A stretch of 64,000 nt of DNA from Allodiplogaster sudhausi (GCA_945643635.1 CALZFC010000016.1:3846001-3910000); one strand, 5' to 3'. Numbered from the stretch's first letter, positions 42,140-55,118 are shown. Program-made: numbers and translations. The notes: generated by a model from the letters alone, not told the origin.

Positions 42140-42715
42140 AATGATGTGTTGTCTTCGATTAAAGGAGACCATAAGGGAAAAAAACTCCAACCGCGAAGTC
42201 CCTGACGGATTTGGACAGATTGGTAAAAAGTACGGTATAAAGAAGCCACAAAATGGTGATACTGCTCCACGCCTATCACCACAGAAACTTGTGCTCTGGG
42301 CAACTGCCATGTTAGCTAACGTGTTAAGCAAAACCATTCAATGTTGGGTACACGGACCATATGCATACTTTTTAAGGGGATTACTCAAATGGCCCCAACG
42401 GCCACGGTGTTACCCTGTCAACTTTGCTTAAGGCGGAAAAATAAAATATTTGTGAATTCAAAGTAGAGAATATTGTTAATTTTCTCAGGGCAGAGGGAGT
42501 GACTTCGAGACACTTGCAATCGAAGTTTCTAGCTGTACCTGACCAAAAAAGGCGAAAAAAGACACTATATATTCGCCTTGGAGTTTAATCAATCTCCTTT
42601 AAGTTTAATCAGCTATATTTAAGAAACTAAAAGGGTTAAAAATACAACATTTTCAACTACATGAAAGATCTTCTGCCTTCGCTTCTCGGGCGCGGTGCAC
42701 TTGTTCTCTGGACGT
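42140..42715. other. Unique stretch, no gene assigned
   Basis: No dispersed module is found. An open frame at 42141-42431 (KKPQNGDTAPRLSPQKLVLW in the middle) and its complement are both open. I see no splice sites or family motifs that decide between them. Confidence 0.3.
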
Positions 42716-42719
42716 GGGA

Positions 42720-42960
42720 AGCTTCGCCGTTGGCGCCGGCACTAAGCGAACTTCCTCCTCCGCCCGCCGCCATTCGTAGCAAAAGAGTGGCGCCAAGGGA
42801 ATCCGGTCAAGGTAAGAGGACACAGGCGAAAAGATATTAATCTTCTAATCAGTGAACTCAACGCGAACACGGAGAGTTTTTTTTTTAAATAATAAACATA
42901 AATTGGCGCTGACAATATTTTGGGTGGTTTTGATACTCGGTTAAGTTATTTATTGCATGT
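42720..42960 (-). repeat. M3 variant b, inverted
   Basis: GCGCCGGCACTAAGCG, CCGCCATTCGTAGC, GGAATCCGGTCAAGG, AGTGAACTC and the GGTGGTTTTGATAC core at 42923. Confidence 0.78.
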
Positions 42961-43116
42961 GCGCTGCATGTTTCCTGATTGTGGCAGAAGCTTGAACGTT
43001 TTAATATTCCCAGATCAATAAAAAAAAAGAAATAAATCTGAATTACTATATTTTATGAGTGCTTAACTTCACATAACACTATGACCAAACCAACCAGGAA
43101 TCTTAATAATTAAGAC

Positions 43117-43380
43117 ATGGGCTATCGACTCATATTTTTTTCATTCCCCAATTCCTCTCCGTTCAAAAGATACAATCGCTCAAAGTGGCCAACCCAGAGT
43201 AAGCGCGCGCCGAAAAGTTGCAACTTTGGCCGCTGGCGCCACCCCCAAACCCAAATCCCAAAAATTCGAAACCCATACCAAAACGTAGCCCCAATATTCA
43301 TTTACCATCCTAAAAAAACCCCACCCCAAAATTTCACTCCCACCGCCCACAACGACGCTCCGCGCAAACCCGGCCAATAA
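43117..43380. other. GC/C-rich unique island
   Basis: Cytosine-rich (CCCCACCCCAAAATTTC) with TTGGCCGCTGGCGCCACCCC in the middle. Open on both strands without family motifs. It resembles neither the modules nor the CT tracts. Confidence 0.3.
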
Positions 43381-43459
43381 ACCACAAGCAATGCTAAATA
43401 GATTCTCTAATCTAATATAAAAAGAACGAAGGACAACTATGATCATCATGCGAGCATCG

Positions 43460-44110
43460 CACATGCATATATAACTAACCCGGGCTCCAAAACCACCTGG
43501 TTTGAATGCAAATATTCTCAGCGACTATTTTCGTTTAATATAAAAAAAAATTCGTGTTCGCATAGAATTCACTGATTAAAAAATTGAACTCTTTTCGCCT
43601 GGTTCTGCTTTCCTTGATCGGATTCCTTTGGCGCCACTCGGCTGACACGAATTTTTCATCAAGGATGGAAACAAATTTTAAACCAAAAAAATGTGCCGAG
43701 ATAAGAAATCCTACAATCTTAAAATAATGAAGTTTTTTTTTTTCGGTACGCCGTTCAATAAACATGCGCATTTAGATGGACGGTTGATCATGTTTTCCGG
43801 CCGCTTCTCTTCTCTTTCATTCCTCACAATCAGGCTTTCTTTTGTCAGTCTCATTCAATCGCATTAGCTCATGAAAGAGAGCAAGGCACTGAAAAGAGGA
43901 AAATCATAACCAATCATTTTTTCACTTCAATATTACAAGTAATAATAAATTCGAAAATGTGGAATAGACCATAAAAGTATATAGCGAGCAAATTTAAACC
44001 ATTTTTAGATTTTATAATCGCGTCAGTACAAAGGTGGTTTCCGCTGCTCGTCTCTACTGAAATGGCCGCTTGAAATAAATGTCAAATGTTACTTTTACAG
44101 TTACTACTCT
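43460..44110 (+). repeat. M3 variant b, R2-type block, R3
   Basis: AACCCGGGCTCCAAAACCACC (43476), CGCCTGGTTCTGCTTTCCTTG, then a CCTCACAATCAGGCTTTC block as in R2 and R3 with the AAGGTGGTTTCCGC core at 44032. Confidence 0.72.
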
Positions 44111-44639
44111 TATCTAATTTACAAAATAGTATTAACAGATGCTCCAAATGGCTAACGAAGGCAGACCATCTAAACGATGTTTCGCACTAAGAATCAGAAG
44201 AAGGTATCCAAGATCCGAAGTTTGCGTTAGCTTTTTGTTTAAAATATGTTTTCTACATTTATATTTTATGAACAATTAAATAAAAAAAGTTATTACAATT
44301 ATAATATTATCGAAACATTTATACCGTTTTATTCATGCTTGTGTAATGCGACTTCAGTTTTTTTTCTTTTTCCAAGATTTATATGTAATTTTATTCTTGC
44401 TTATGTCAATCGGAAGAAATTGGTACAAGCTCTTTAAAGATTGTTTGAGACTTTTTTATTTATGACAACTGAATAGATAATTTACATGTTTCTAACTGCT
44501 TAAAGCATCTCTTTATAGCTCAAAATACAATTTGAATTCCATTGTTTGAATGAAGATTATTTTTAAAAGAAAGTTTTTAGCTTCTAGTAGCTTTCGTCTG
44601 CGCACAGCGAAATGTCTTATGTTAGCTTACACCATCACA

Positions 44640-44750
44640 CTTTATTAAGCGACTCCTCAGACGAGGCATTCATAAGAGAGCAGCCAAGAAACCAGCCGCA
44701 GCCGTACCCCAATGACTCGGGTTTGCCGAGTCATTGGGGTACGATAGGCT
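44640..44750 (+). pseudogene. Rearranged third copy of the captured acidic exon, with a perfect hairpin
   Basis: AAGCGACTCCTCAGACGAGG, then AGCAGCCAAGAAACCAGCCG and GACTCGGGTTTGCCGAGTC line up with the exon at 21784. The stop codon is lost. 44704-44720 and 44726-44742 form a perfect 17-bp inverted repeat around GTTTG, where the other copies have only a short imperfect one. Confidence 0.55.
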
Positions 44751-45693
44751 GGCATTTCAGGTTTTTTTTCGCTCGAGACAGTCAACGCTCAAAAGTTGTT
44801 CGAATAATTCTGAGGAGATGTATTTATTTAAGAAAAATTCATGCACTTTTTCGTGCATTTCTAATGGTCACAGTTCTTTTTTTCATAAATTGAATAAACA
44901 TCTCTCTCCCATTATTTATTTTGTTGTGCATTAGAGGAGCTTGCATAGGAAAAGATAGTAGTTTGAAATTTAACCCCTCCAAGCCTTCACCGAAGAGAGC
45001 AGCAAAATAAATCAGCAAAAACGCAAAAAATCTTGCATTCAATTTGTAAACTGGCAGAATTGAGTTTCACATTATGTGGGTGAATTTTTAAAACAACATT
45101 GCAAGTCCCTTTAATCATACCTTTTTACTTCACTCCCTCTCTTTGTCTATCTCTCTCTAACTCTCTTGCGCTCGTTCTCTCTCTCTAACTCTCTCGCACT
45201 CTCTCTTTCTAACACTCTCTCTTACTCTCTCTCTCTCCCTCTATCTTTCTCCCCCGCACTCTCTCTCCTCTCTCTCTCTTTTTTCTCATTTGTATCAAAG
45301 ACTCTGCCCATGCAACCACAGCCCCGGGCAGGTCTTTGTGCTGTCGCCGGCCAGATAGCCATCCATTTGGTTGTCCGGCTACTACTCCCTGCGGTTCCTC
45401 ATCAAGGAAAGGGGCATCACCAGGGGCGGATTTGAGAACAAGGGAGGGGAGAGAGATGGTGAGAGAGAGCGAAAGAGAGAGAGAGATAGAGAGAGAGATT
45501 GAGAGAGAGAGAGAGAAGAACATGGCAAGGAAGATGCCCATTCTCACGACCTGCCAATGGCTCTCAACATCCCCTTCTCCTTTCCACCCCTCCAACCCAA
45601 CCACATCTTTGTGTTGTGTTGCGCGCATCACGAGTGCGCGCGAAATATAGCCGCCACTCTTAGGACAAAACACCAGCTGGCATTTGCATTAGC

Positions 45694-45726
<33 letters not shown>

Positions 45727-46684
45727 GAGAGAGGGGATGGAGAGGGGAGAGAGAGAGACAGAGAGAGAGGGAGAGTGAGGGAGAGAGAGAGGGAGAGAGA
45801 GCGAGGGAGAGAGAGAAAGAGAGAGGCAAGGGGCTCTCTCTCTCTCTCCTTGTCTCTCCCCTGTTGCCACCACATTGCAAACACATGAGATGGTCTTGCA
45901 TCTATACTCCTTTATTCCCTGAAAATATTGTTTTTTCTCTCTCTCTCTCTTCGTCTCTCCTACTCTAGCTCTCTCGGTTTCTCTTTTCTTTCGCTATTTC
46001 TCCCTCTCTTCATTCCAACTTCCTCTACCTTCTGATTCCATTTCCTCTCCTTTCTCTTAGCTGCGTCGAAAACAACAAAGTCGTTTGCCGGCTGCGCGGT
46101 GTTTGATGGCAACGGCGGTGCAGAGGAGTTGAATGGATAAGGGAGAAGAGAGAGCGAGAGAGGGAGATAAGAGAGACAAAGAGAGAGAGAAGAGAGAGAG
46201 AGCGAGAAAGAGAGAGCGAGAGAGAAGAGAGAGAGAGAGAAGAGAGAGAGAGAGAAGAGAGAGAGTGAGAGAGATGGAGAGAGAGAAAGCCTGGGAGAGA
46301 AAGAAAGATAAGAATAAGGATGGAGGGGTCCTCGGGCCAAGAAGCCGGGAAGCACACACCAAAGCACACACAAAACACACGTGGTTGTTTGTTTACGAGA
46401 GGAGAAGAAGAAGAAAAGAAGAAAACAACACTCGCCCCTGGCAGATGAAGTTGCAGCAGAATGTGCAGGCCTGTCTCCATTTCGAGATCTCTCTACTACT
46501 GTCAGCAATGGGAGGTAGTAGGAATCAGAAGCTAAGAGAGGATCTCATATTCAGCATCTAGCTTACCGTATGCCCCTACGGCATGCCTACCTATTCATTA
46601 CATCACTATTACTTTAATATGTACTATCATACAATACCACCGCGGAGACTACACAGATCACTGAATGAATCCGCCATTGCACTT

Positions 46685-46810
46685 CTAGCTAGCGAGCGTG
46701 GAAAACCACCATTCATTGTTTTTTGATGTACTGGACATGGCAGTGCACATTTCGGTACTTTTGCTTAATCTTATATTCAAGCACTTGCTTCCAATTATTG
46801 CTTATTGTTA
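46685..46810 (+). repeat. Module M9 (copy 3)
   Basis: TTCTAGCTAGCGAGCGTGG, AAAACCACCATTCATTG, GGACATGGCAGTGCACATT and TTAGCGCCGAGTATTTAA. Confidence 0.7.
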
Positions 46811-46951
46811 GCGCCGAGTATTTAAAATGAAATTTTTGTTAATTTTTTTGCAAAAAAATTTTATAGAATCACGCGGGATAATGCCATCTGGCCTTGCGTC
46901 TGCTCTCTTTCTTTCTCGCTCGCTTTCCTTCTCTCCTTCTCTCCTTCTCTC

Positions 46952-46986
<35 letters not shown>

Positions 46987-47010
46987 GTATTCCTCTCTAT
47001 TTATCTCCCT

Positions 47011-47053
<43 letters not shown>

Positions 47054-47489
47054 GCTGTCTCTCTCTCTCTCTATCTCTGTATGTAAGAGAGATAAAATCG
47101 GAGACGAGATAATTGTTTATTTTCCTTGCAAACGAAAAGCCAATTTATAATAAATAATATATGCATTTTTCAATACGCGGTACTGGGACGGATTTCAGGT
47201 GGCAAGAAAGAGGGAGAGATAGACCGACAAAAGGACGAAGAAAGAGAGAGGGAGAGGGTGAGTGAAAGAAGGGAGAGAGAGAGAGAGAGAGCGAAAGTGA
47301 GGGAGCAAGAGAGAGAAAGAGAGATATAGAGGCAGAGAAAGAGGGAGAGTGAGAGAAAAGAGAAATAGAGGGTTAGGGAGAAGGTGAAGGGAGAGGGAGA
47401 GAGCGGTAAACGGAGAGGTTGAGAACGAGAGAGGCGAGGGAGAGACAGATATTGAAAAAGAGATTGAAAAAAGAGCGAGAGAGACAATG

Positions 47490-48310
47490 TGATGAAGCCT
47501 TCCTCTATTTGTTCATTGTGACATCTTGCCTTGGTGATGAGAGATATCCGGCCATCTCTCTCTCTCGCTCCCTCTGTCTCAATCTCTCTCTCTCTTTCTC
47601 TCTGTTTCTCTCTCTCCCTCTCTTAATGCCAAAGAACGATTGTTTCCTGCTTATTGTGCAAGTAATATGTATGTGCGCATTACATGTCTCGAGGATAGCC
47701 ATGTGATCGGATGTGTTTTGGCTGACGGAAGACTGGCCGGACCGTGTTTTGGCAGAAGCTGGGGGGGTGAGAGGGAGGCATAAGGAGAGGGGTATAAGGC
47801 ACCTATTTGCAGGAGGTGGGATAGCTTGTATTTGGTGATTGTATTTAGTATAGTAGTAGTGGGGGAGGGTATATATTTGTGAAGGGAAGAACACGAGACT
47901 CACAACCATCACCTTGTTGATTCTAGATGGTCAATTTCATGTCTATGTTGTGGACGAGTGACAGATATCTCTGCTACAATGTCATTTTACTCTTACCGTA
48001 TCTGTCTAGATCTTCTTGCATTTGAGAATACTGTTCTGCGTTTAAATGCATACACAAATACATCGCTACATTAAAGTCTCAATAATTTAATTATTTTAAA
48101 CTTAACTGTCTAAACTTGGACAAAATAGCTTGATATATAATTTACTCGCCCGGCAAAACCACCTGGTTCTTTAAAATAAATAATATTGTTGGCAATTACT
48201 TATTAATATTATTCTTTAAAAAGAAAAGAACTTTTTCTATACTCTTTGTGTTCGTCTAAAGTTCACTGGTTAGAATATTTCCAGCTCCTTCTCCTTCCTT
48301 GACCTAGTGG
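47490..48310 (+). repeat. Composite M1-M3 with the empty site of the 490-bp repeat
   Basis: GTGATGAAGCCTTCCTCTA, (CT)n, M1 (GATTGTTTCCTGCTTATTG through TTTTACTCTTACCGTATC), then the AAAACCACCTGG core at 48158 and AAGTTCACTGGTTAG. The left edge corresponds to 7901-7960, which gives an uninterrupted paralogue of the LINE locus. Confidence 0.8.
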
Positions 48311-48507
48311 TGGTCCGGCCCCTTCCTTGCTCATGAACCGCTTTTCACGTGCCGCACCCTCGTAGCCAAGCAGAAAGATTCATTGTTGAGGAAGTTGCAA
48401 TGGCGGCGTCTGTCAACGTGAAATCTATCAGACAGTGTTGCTTGTTTTCTTTACTCTCTCTCTCTCTCTTATTCTCTCTCTCTCTAACTCTCTTTCTCTC
48501 TCTCTCT

Positions 48508-48545
<38 letters not shown>

Positions 48546-49499
48546 CGCTGCGCCTCCTTTGTAGTCTCATTGGCATGCGGAACCCCATATCTCTTATCTT
48601 CCAATCTCTCTTCAGCGTTTGCTTTTTGTTTCTCCCTCTTTTTTCTCTCTCTCTCCTCCTTTCTCTCTCTTTTCCAGTCTTTCTTATCACGGGAAGAGAA
48701 AGATCACGAGAATGGCACACTTCCTCGCATGCTTCACAACTGGTTGGCTTAAGCAAACGTCTTATTCTTCTACTTCTTGGAATGTTGCCAAAGAAGATTG
48801 TTTGGAGAATAGGTAGAAGTAAAAATATTGGGAGTGGCTAGGTTTACTCAATGGAGAGAGAGCGAGAGAAAGCAAGAGAGAGAGAAAAGAGAGAGAGAGG
48901 GAGGGAGAGAGAGAGACGAGCGAGGTAGAGAAAAAAAAGGAGCATAGGTGTAAATTGAACAATTTATCGTAGATGATCATTTATTTGTACAGTGTAAGCA
49001 AAAAGCATGTGATTATTCAGCTTATTTTGTTCACTTTGCAACGTGTACAGTTGTAGTACATCGATAGAGGGTTAATTCAACGTGAATTATGTTCCCTTAA
49101 CATTAGGTTTGGTAATTTTTTATTCACTTAGATTGTAATTTATTAAAAGCCTATGCTAAAAGAATTGATGGAAGATGAAGAAAATCTTCCCTATTCCTAT
49201 CTCAGTATTCAAGTTCAAATTTTTGCCGTAGAGATGACTACACTGTCAAAAGAGAAAAGTAAGAGTCAAAGAGAGAGAGAGAAAGAAATAGAGAGAAAGA
49301 TAGAGAGAAGGGAATAAGTTGAAAGGAAAACTTTGAATGCTAATTTTAACAGTTTCCGTTGCGTTAATCAACAATGCTAGCAGCCATCACAACAGAATCG
49401 AATAAAATTCGTGAGCTGCGCAACTTCATTTCCGGTTATTTATTTTTCTCATTCTCTCTCTTCCCTCTCTCTCTCCCTCTTTCTGTCTCCTTCTATCTC

Positions 49500-49690
49500 T
49501 CTCTATCTCTCTCTCTACTCTCGTCTCGACAGTCACATTAGCATTGTCAGTGAGAGAGAGAGAGAGAAAGAGAGAGAAAGAAGAAAGAGAGAGAGAGAAG
49601 CAAAGACTGTTTCACCTGACTTGTATGAGTTGTGCAGTCGGCGACATCGTTGCCATTCACTGCAATATTGCAATCAAGCACAGGGCTTGC
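49500..49690 (+). repeat. Module M10, most complete copy
   Basis: CTCGTCTCGACAGTCACATTAG, purine tract, GTTTCACCTGACTTGTATGAG, GTGCAGTCGGCGACATCG, GCAATATTGCAATCAAGC and GGGCTTGCTCG, then (CT)n. Confidence 0.78.
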
Positions 49691-50333
49691 TCGTTCATTT
49701 CCTTTCCTTCTTCTCTCTCTCTCTCTCTCCCTCGCTCGCTCTCTCTCTCCTCATCTCTTCTTCCCTGACTCTTTGCTTCTCTCTGGCCATTTCATTTCAT
49801 CAAAGAATTTCGTCTATATCTGCTTCTTCTCTTTCCATATCTCTCACTCTCTCACTCGCTGTTTCTTTATCTCTAATTTTCTCTCTTCCTCTCTCTCTTT
49901 ATCTATCTCTCTCTCCCTCTCTCGCATTCTCCTCTAACTCATACTATATACTCGCGTACATCATCCATCCATCGCAACAAGGTGGTCTGCTGACGAGTTC
50001 AAGCACACGCTAGGAGGTAGAAAATAGGAAAGAGAGAGAGAGAGAGAAAAGAGAGAGAGAATGAGAGAGAGAGAATGAGAGAGCAGAGTAACCGAGGGTA
50101 AGAGAAAAAGAGAGAGAGACCGATTAATGTGAGTGTCATTTCACGAGAGAGAGAGCCATAAAGAGTTTGCATGTTGCCGGACGCAGAAAGTCAAAATTAA
50201 GCTTACCTAGTATATGGCAAGAGCCAGTCAGTCTGGCAGCATGCACAAGGCAGAATCTACTCTTCTCAATGACTCTCTCTATCTCTCATTCTCTCTCCCT
50301 CTCTCTCCTCCCTCTCTCTCCCTCTCTCTCTTC

Positions 50334-50371
<38 letters not shown>

Positions 50372-50559
50372 ATCTCTCGCTCTCTCTCCATCTGATCTCC
50401 CCGGCTACCTTGAAACTTGTATATCTCCTACTATTTGATCTCCTCAGTTACTTGCTGCCAGAGGCACCTAAGTAGCATAGATTGTGCATTATATTTATCG
50501 TACGGATGATTTATAAATGGTGAATGATTGCTTGTGAAAGAAAACAACAACAGCAAGAA

Positions 50560-50710
50560 CAATTTTAAAGTGGTTCCCCGCCCATTCATTTTTAATCAGG
50601 TTGTTTGCACCCGTTCACGCGCAATGAAGGTAATCATTCAACCGGTGCAAATGATATGTACCTGATGCCGGTGTATTTAAACTATTGTAATTCATAAAGT
50701 ATTATTCATG
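50560..50710 (+). repeat. Module R2, diverged
   Basis: TTTTTAATCAGGTTGTTTGCACC and GTTCACGCGCAATGAAGG. Confidence 0.6.
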
Positions 50711-50959
50711 TAATTGGTGACTCCGTCTCTCTCTCTCTCTTCTCTCTCTCTCTTCTCTCTAGTCTCTCTCTCTCATTCTGCACTCTTTCAACACTAAAGT
50801 AGTAATCGGCGCCATCAGCAACAAATCACCAGAACATGCACACTATGACTCTTCTCTCTCGATCTCTCACTCTCACTCATTCTCCTCCAATTTGCAAGTC
50901 TCTCGATATCTCCCTCTCACGCAGCCTCTGCCCTACCCCTCTCTCTCTAGTTCTCTTTT

Positions 50960-51010
<51 letters not shown>

Positions 51011-51164
51011 GCTGCCACGCAACTTGTCCGTTCTGCATAGTACATATCTTCTATTATTCGATCACTTCTATCACACCCTCATTTTCTGGCAGAGCACCTA
51101 AAAAATTATTCATTGAATCATTTTATTTATTCTACAGATGATAGATTATGAAAAAACAACAACA

Positions 51165-51870
51165 AGTTTTATTCGCATTTCAGCCACGTGATTTGCACTC
51201 GTTCACGTTCAATCAAAGCAATTTCTCAACCGTCGAGAACGCTTACTGGATTGGAATGTCGATTTAAAATACTATTATTACTAAACGGAATTTCATGTAA
51301 CTGATGATGTGGTTAAGGCCGTTTTTCTGCATCTTTACATTTCTTCTCATTTTTTTCCTAAAGGAGGGTGATCACCGAAAAATATTAAATGCAGGTTCGA
51401 ATTGCCGCGTCTGCCCTGTGATTCCTCACTCTCATTCTCCGTGCTATTTCGCAGGTCGCACAAACCCACTACGTGAAAATAGCACGCCCGAATGAGAGTG
51501 CGAAGGGCAGCGCCAATTTGAAATATCACATAATTTTTGATGTGATCGCCCACCTTTAAGCTTTCCTTCTCTCTACGTTCTCTCTTTCTCCCTCTCACTC
51601 AATCTTTCGCTTGTGTAAGCAACAAAGGCAGTGAAAAGAGAGAAAAAATGTTCCCTTATTTTTAAGCATTTTTCTTCTACTTCTTCAAACTTACAAGTTA
51701 AACTTACAATAAAAGAATACATAAAGATTTAATGGAAATATTTAAACCTTTTATACAATTGCAATCGCGCTGTCGCGAAAGGAGTGGTGGTTTCCGTTGC
51801 TCTATACAATTGAAAAGAAAGTATGAAGCAAATCCTGATGTTGTATGCATGGGCAATAGAAGAGATACTC
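51165..51870 (+). repeat. Modules R2 and R3, diverged
   Basis: GTGATTTGCACTCGTTCACG (R2 core, diverged), a GATGTGGTTAAGGCCGTTTTTC block, then R3 with GTGGTGGTTTCCGTTGCTC near 51785. The block in between contains TGCAGGTTCGAATTGCC, which is not tRNA-like on folding. Confidence 0.65.
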
Positions 51871-53608
51871 CAATTCTACCAAAAAAAAATATTTGTTAAA
51901 TTTACACCATATTTAGCATATGTTTCAAATGGATAACGAAGACTATTGCTTGGCTAGCCGAATCAGCCGACAGCTTTCGAGGAGTGAACGTTTTGATGGC
52001 TTCTCTTTTTGTGCATGGTGTATTCTTATGACAGAAACGACGTAGTGACATCATGGCATGTCGGCGTACTCTTACATTAACGCATGCTCTCCATTTTCCT
52101 CTTACAGTAATGAGAACATTACCCCTCGCCCCCTCTCCCCCGAATATGTTGTCTTGTTGTTTTTTTTCCGTCAAAACACTGCAATGAGAGGAAAAGCCTT
52201 GCTCCGTTCTGCGAAACAATAAAAAATTGCAAAAATTTGAGGAAAGAAATTGCAACCAGCTAATGTGGTTTTCGTTGCACGCCGGTCAATAAAATTCTTC
52301 ATTTTGCCTTGTCGATCGATTGATAGAGGAGTGCAGAGAAAAAAATCGCAAGCTCATGATTTTCTTGTTTAATTTTTCTTATATTCAACAAAATGAAATC
52401 TTTGTTATCAATCACATAGCAAGTTACAACTTACATTAAAAGAAAGGCCTCATTTCCTTATTTAGCAAGCAATTCTCATGACGATATTTGCGGAAGGAAA
52501 TAGAGATATTTAGTAATTTCTGTAAATTCTTTATATAATTCTGTTCTCTTCCTCTCTCTCTAATCTCGCTGTTTACTCTCACTCTCCACTTCTCTTTCTC
52601 TCTTTCCTCGCTCATCTTTCTTTCCCTTTCTCTATCTTCTCCTCTCTCTCTCGCTCTCTCTATCTCTGCCTCTGCCTCACTTTCTCTCACTTGTCCCTCT
52701 CGACCTATCTAGTTCTCTATCTCTTCCTTATCTTTATCTCTCTCCCACTTGATCAGAGGGCAAGAGCCATCTTTTCCTCCTTGTCTACGGCAGACCCCCT
52801 CTTGGCGCCTTCCTGTTTCATTCTCTCGACGTCCCGCTATCAGCGAGGGCTCTCATTGTCTATCCTAATTATCCTAACCCTCTCGCTTCTCGATCTGTGT
52901 TCTCTGCTCTCTCTCTCTCTCTCTCTCTCTCTTTCTATTTCTTTCCGCCTTCTGTTCCTGCTAAATTTTATCACTCTCTTCACCGTTCTCTTTGACACAT
53001 TTGCGGTTTTAACTCTTTCTCTCTTCTCCCCATTCCTCTCTTTCACTCTCTCTCTCTCTCTTTCTCTCTCTCGCATTCTTTATCTACCTATGTCTCTTTC
53101 TTCCACCTTCTCCCCCAACCTCCCGCCATCACGTCCCTTCCTTATCTCCCCAGCTCGCTGCGTGCCACACAGCAAACTTATGTTCCATTCTTGTCTAGTC
53201 TGAAAAAGTTCGCTTGTTATCTTGCCATCTCTGTCCTCTTCACTCTCCATTATCTCTCTTTCTCTCTCCCTCTTTGTCTCTCTACATTCCATCTCCCACA
53301 ACCTTCTCTCTATCTCTCTCGCTGTCTCTCTCTCCGTCTCTCTAAGCGTGTGCTTCTAAAATCTCCGCATACCTTTCCTTACGATCATTAGGTTTCCTAA
53401 TAAGCCGTACAGGGCCGTTCGTATTCTTTGCGCTTCGTTTCATCATCTTTTTATAGTTCAGTTCAGTTCATATGTATATGTATGTATATAGCTTTTGGCT
53501 TCGTGAATACGAAAATTAGTAAATGAATACGAAGTTATACATTCATATGTTTGTGTCTGTTCAACCAATCTACATACATACATATATTTTTGCTCTGTTT
53601 GCTGCTTG

Positions 53609-53646
<38 letters not shown>

Positions 53647-54668
53647 CTCTCTCTCTCTTCTCTCACGCTCTCCCCCTCTTTCTCTCTCAGTCTCGCTCCC
53701 TGGATTCTCTTGCCACCTGTCTCATTCGGGAGTGCTCGCTATCACCTCCTCATCGCATATCCGGCTTCCTCTTCTCGTTCGTTAAACACACCATTCTGAG
53801 AGATCATTGCCTGACTTCGTCTTCCTCAATCTGCTAGCGATGGCTGTTGCTCAAAACAATCTATCTCTGCTTCTCTGGCTCTCTCTCTGCTCTGATTTTC
53901 TCCCCCTCTCTCTGCTTCTCTCTTCTTCTCTCTCTCTCTCTCGTTCTCTCTATCTTTCTCTCCCTATTTTACTCTCACTCCCTCCCTCTCTCTCTCTCCG
54001 TCTGAATGAGCAACGCCATCAGCCCCTCGGTTCCGTGTATCTCTCTGTTTCTCTGTTTCTCAATCTTCAACATCTCACATCAGTCTGCCCTCCTGTGTAT
54101 CCAATAAGAGTTTAGGCAATGATCAGTTGTAGTCCGCCACTAATCACTTTATCTCTTTAATGGCACTTGCATAATTACTATGTGACCAGTTGGTTTTCCT
54201 GGAAGCTGAGCGAATATAAAAAGCGCCTGAGATGATCAAAATGCTGGGTGGAACGCATGTTTTCAAATCCTATGAGAACTTAAATGTAACGAATAGAAAA
54301 CAAGTCGGAGTGCGAGCTTCAATAAGCAAAGCAGCCACAGATGAAGATAGAGAGGATGAGAGAAAGAGAGAAAAAAAGAGAATTAGAGAGAGGGAAAGAG
54401 AGAAAAGGAGATGGAGAGTGAGAGAGAGAGACTGCGAGAGAAGATGAACTAGGGGGATCAGGTGTCCGCCAACAATTCTCAACAATTCTGCTTTGCTTCT
54501 ATTCGAAACTGAACGGATGGAAGTGACTACAGATCACGAAATACCCTGGTGAGAGAGAGAGAGATTGCGAGGTAAAAGAAGCAAGAAGAGCGAGAAGAGA
54601 GAGGGCGACAAAGAAAGAGAGAGAGAGAAAGATAGAATGTGCGCATCAGAGTGTAAGAGCGTATAAGA

Positions 54669-54703
<35 letters not shown>

Positions 54704-54903
54704 TGAGAAGCTGGCCTTCAGAAATGGAAATAATTGCTCCCTCTTGAAAAAAATACTTACTGATCTAACTCGAATACCGTTATCTCGTGCGACATGCGTA
54801 TAATCTTATCTCGAAAAGCAAAAGAAAGTACTTTTAACATTAAATGGCAATTTGGCCATTTGCTAATTGCTGTTTATACTTTCCTCTCCTCTTCTTCCAT
54901 TAG

Positions 54904-55118
54904 TCGCTAGAGAACACCAGAACCTCTTGTGCTGCTTTCAAGAAGAGATATTTACGGACGTCTGTAAATATTTATTTTGCAAGCTTGTAAATATTTTGGC
55001 TATTTTGACTCTTCGTAAGATGGAAAGTGTGTGTCTGTCGGTGTCTTTGTGTGCAAATTGCATACCGGAAATGCTGACATGCGTCGATGATTTTGCTAGG
55101 AGAGCAGTGAGATACTGA
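54904..55118 (+). CDS. Possible 3' exon, unrecognised
   Basis: A CTCTTCTTCCATTAG acceptor with a pyrimidine-rich lead precedes an open frame to TGA at 55116. It reads AREHQNLLCCFQEEIFTDVC, KYLFCKLVNILAILTLRKME and CIPEMLTCVDDFARRAVRY. This island is not CT/GA repeat. The mixed amino-acid use, including Cys and aromatic residues, looks coding. No upstream partner exon is certain; 54232-54350 (MLGGTHVFKSYENLNVTNRK) is a candidate. No family is recognised. Confidence 0.3.

Noticed and set aside
45302..45460. Island reading IWLSGYYSLRFLIKERGITR on plus
   Set aside because: Third positions are GC-rich and a GTGAGA donor follows, but a TAG sits just upstream, the acceptor is weak and the minus strand is open over the same bases. 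Not enough to call an exon.
46069..46136. TTTCTCTTAG acceptor with KSFAGCAVFDGNGGAEELNG and a stop
   Set aside because: The minus strand is equally open and no partner exon was found.
51390..51420. GGTTCGAATTGCC as a tRNA B box; also 21654 and 34443
   Set aside because: No A box at a proper distance and no cloverleaf. The other two are part of a captured intron.
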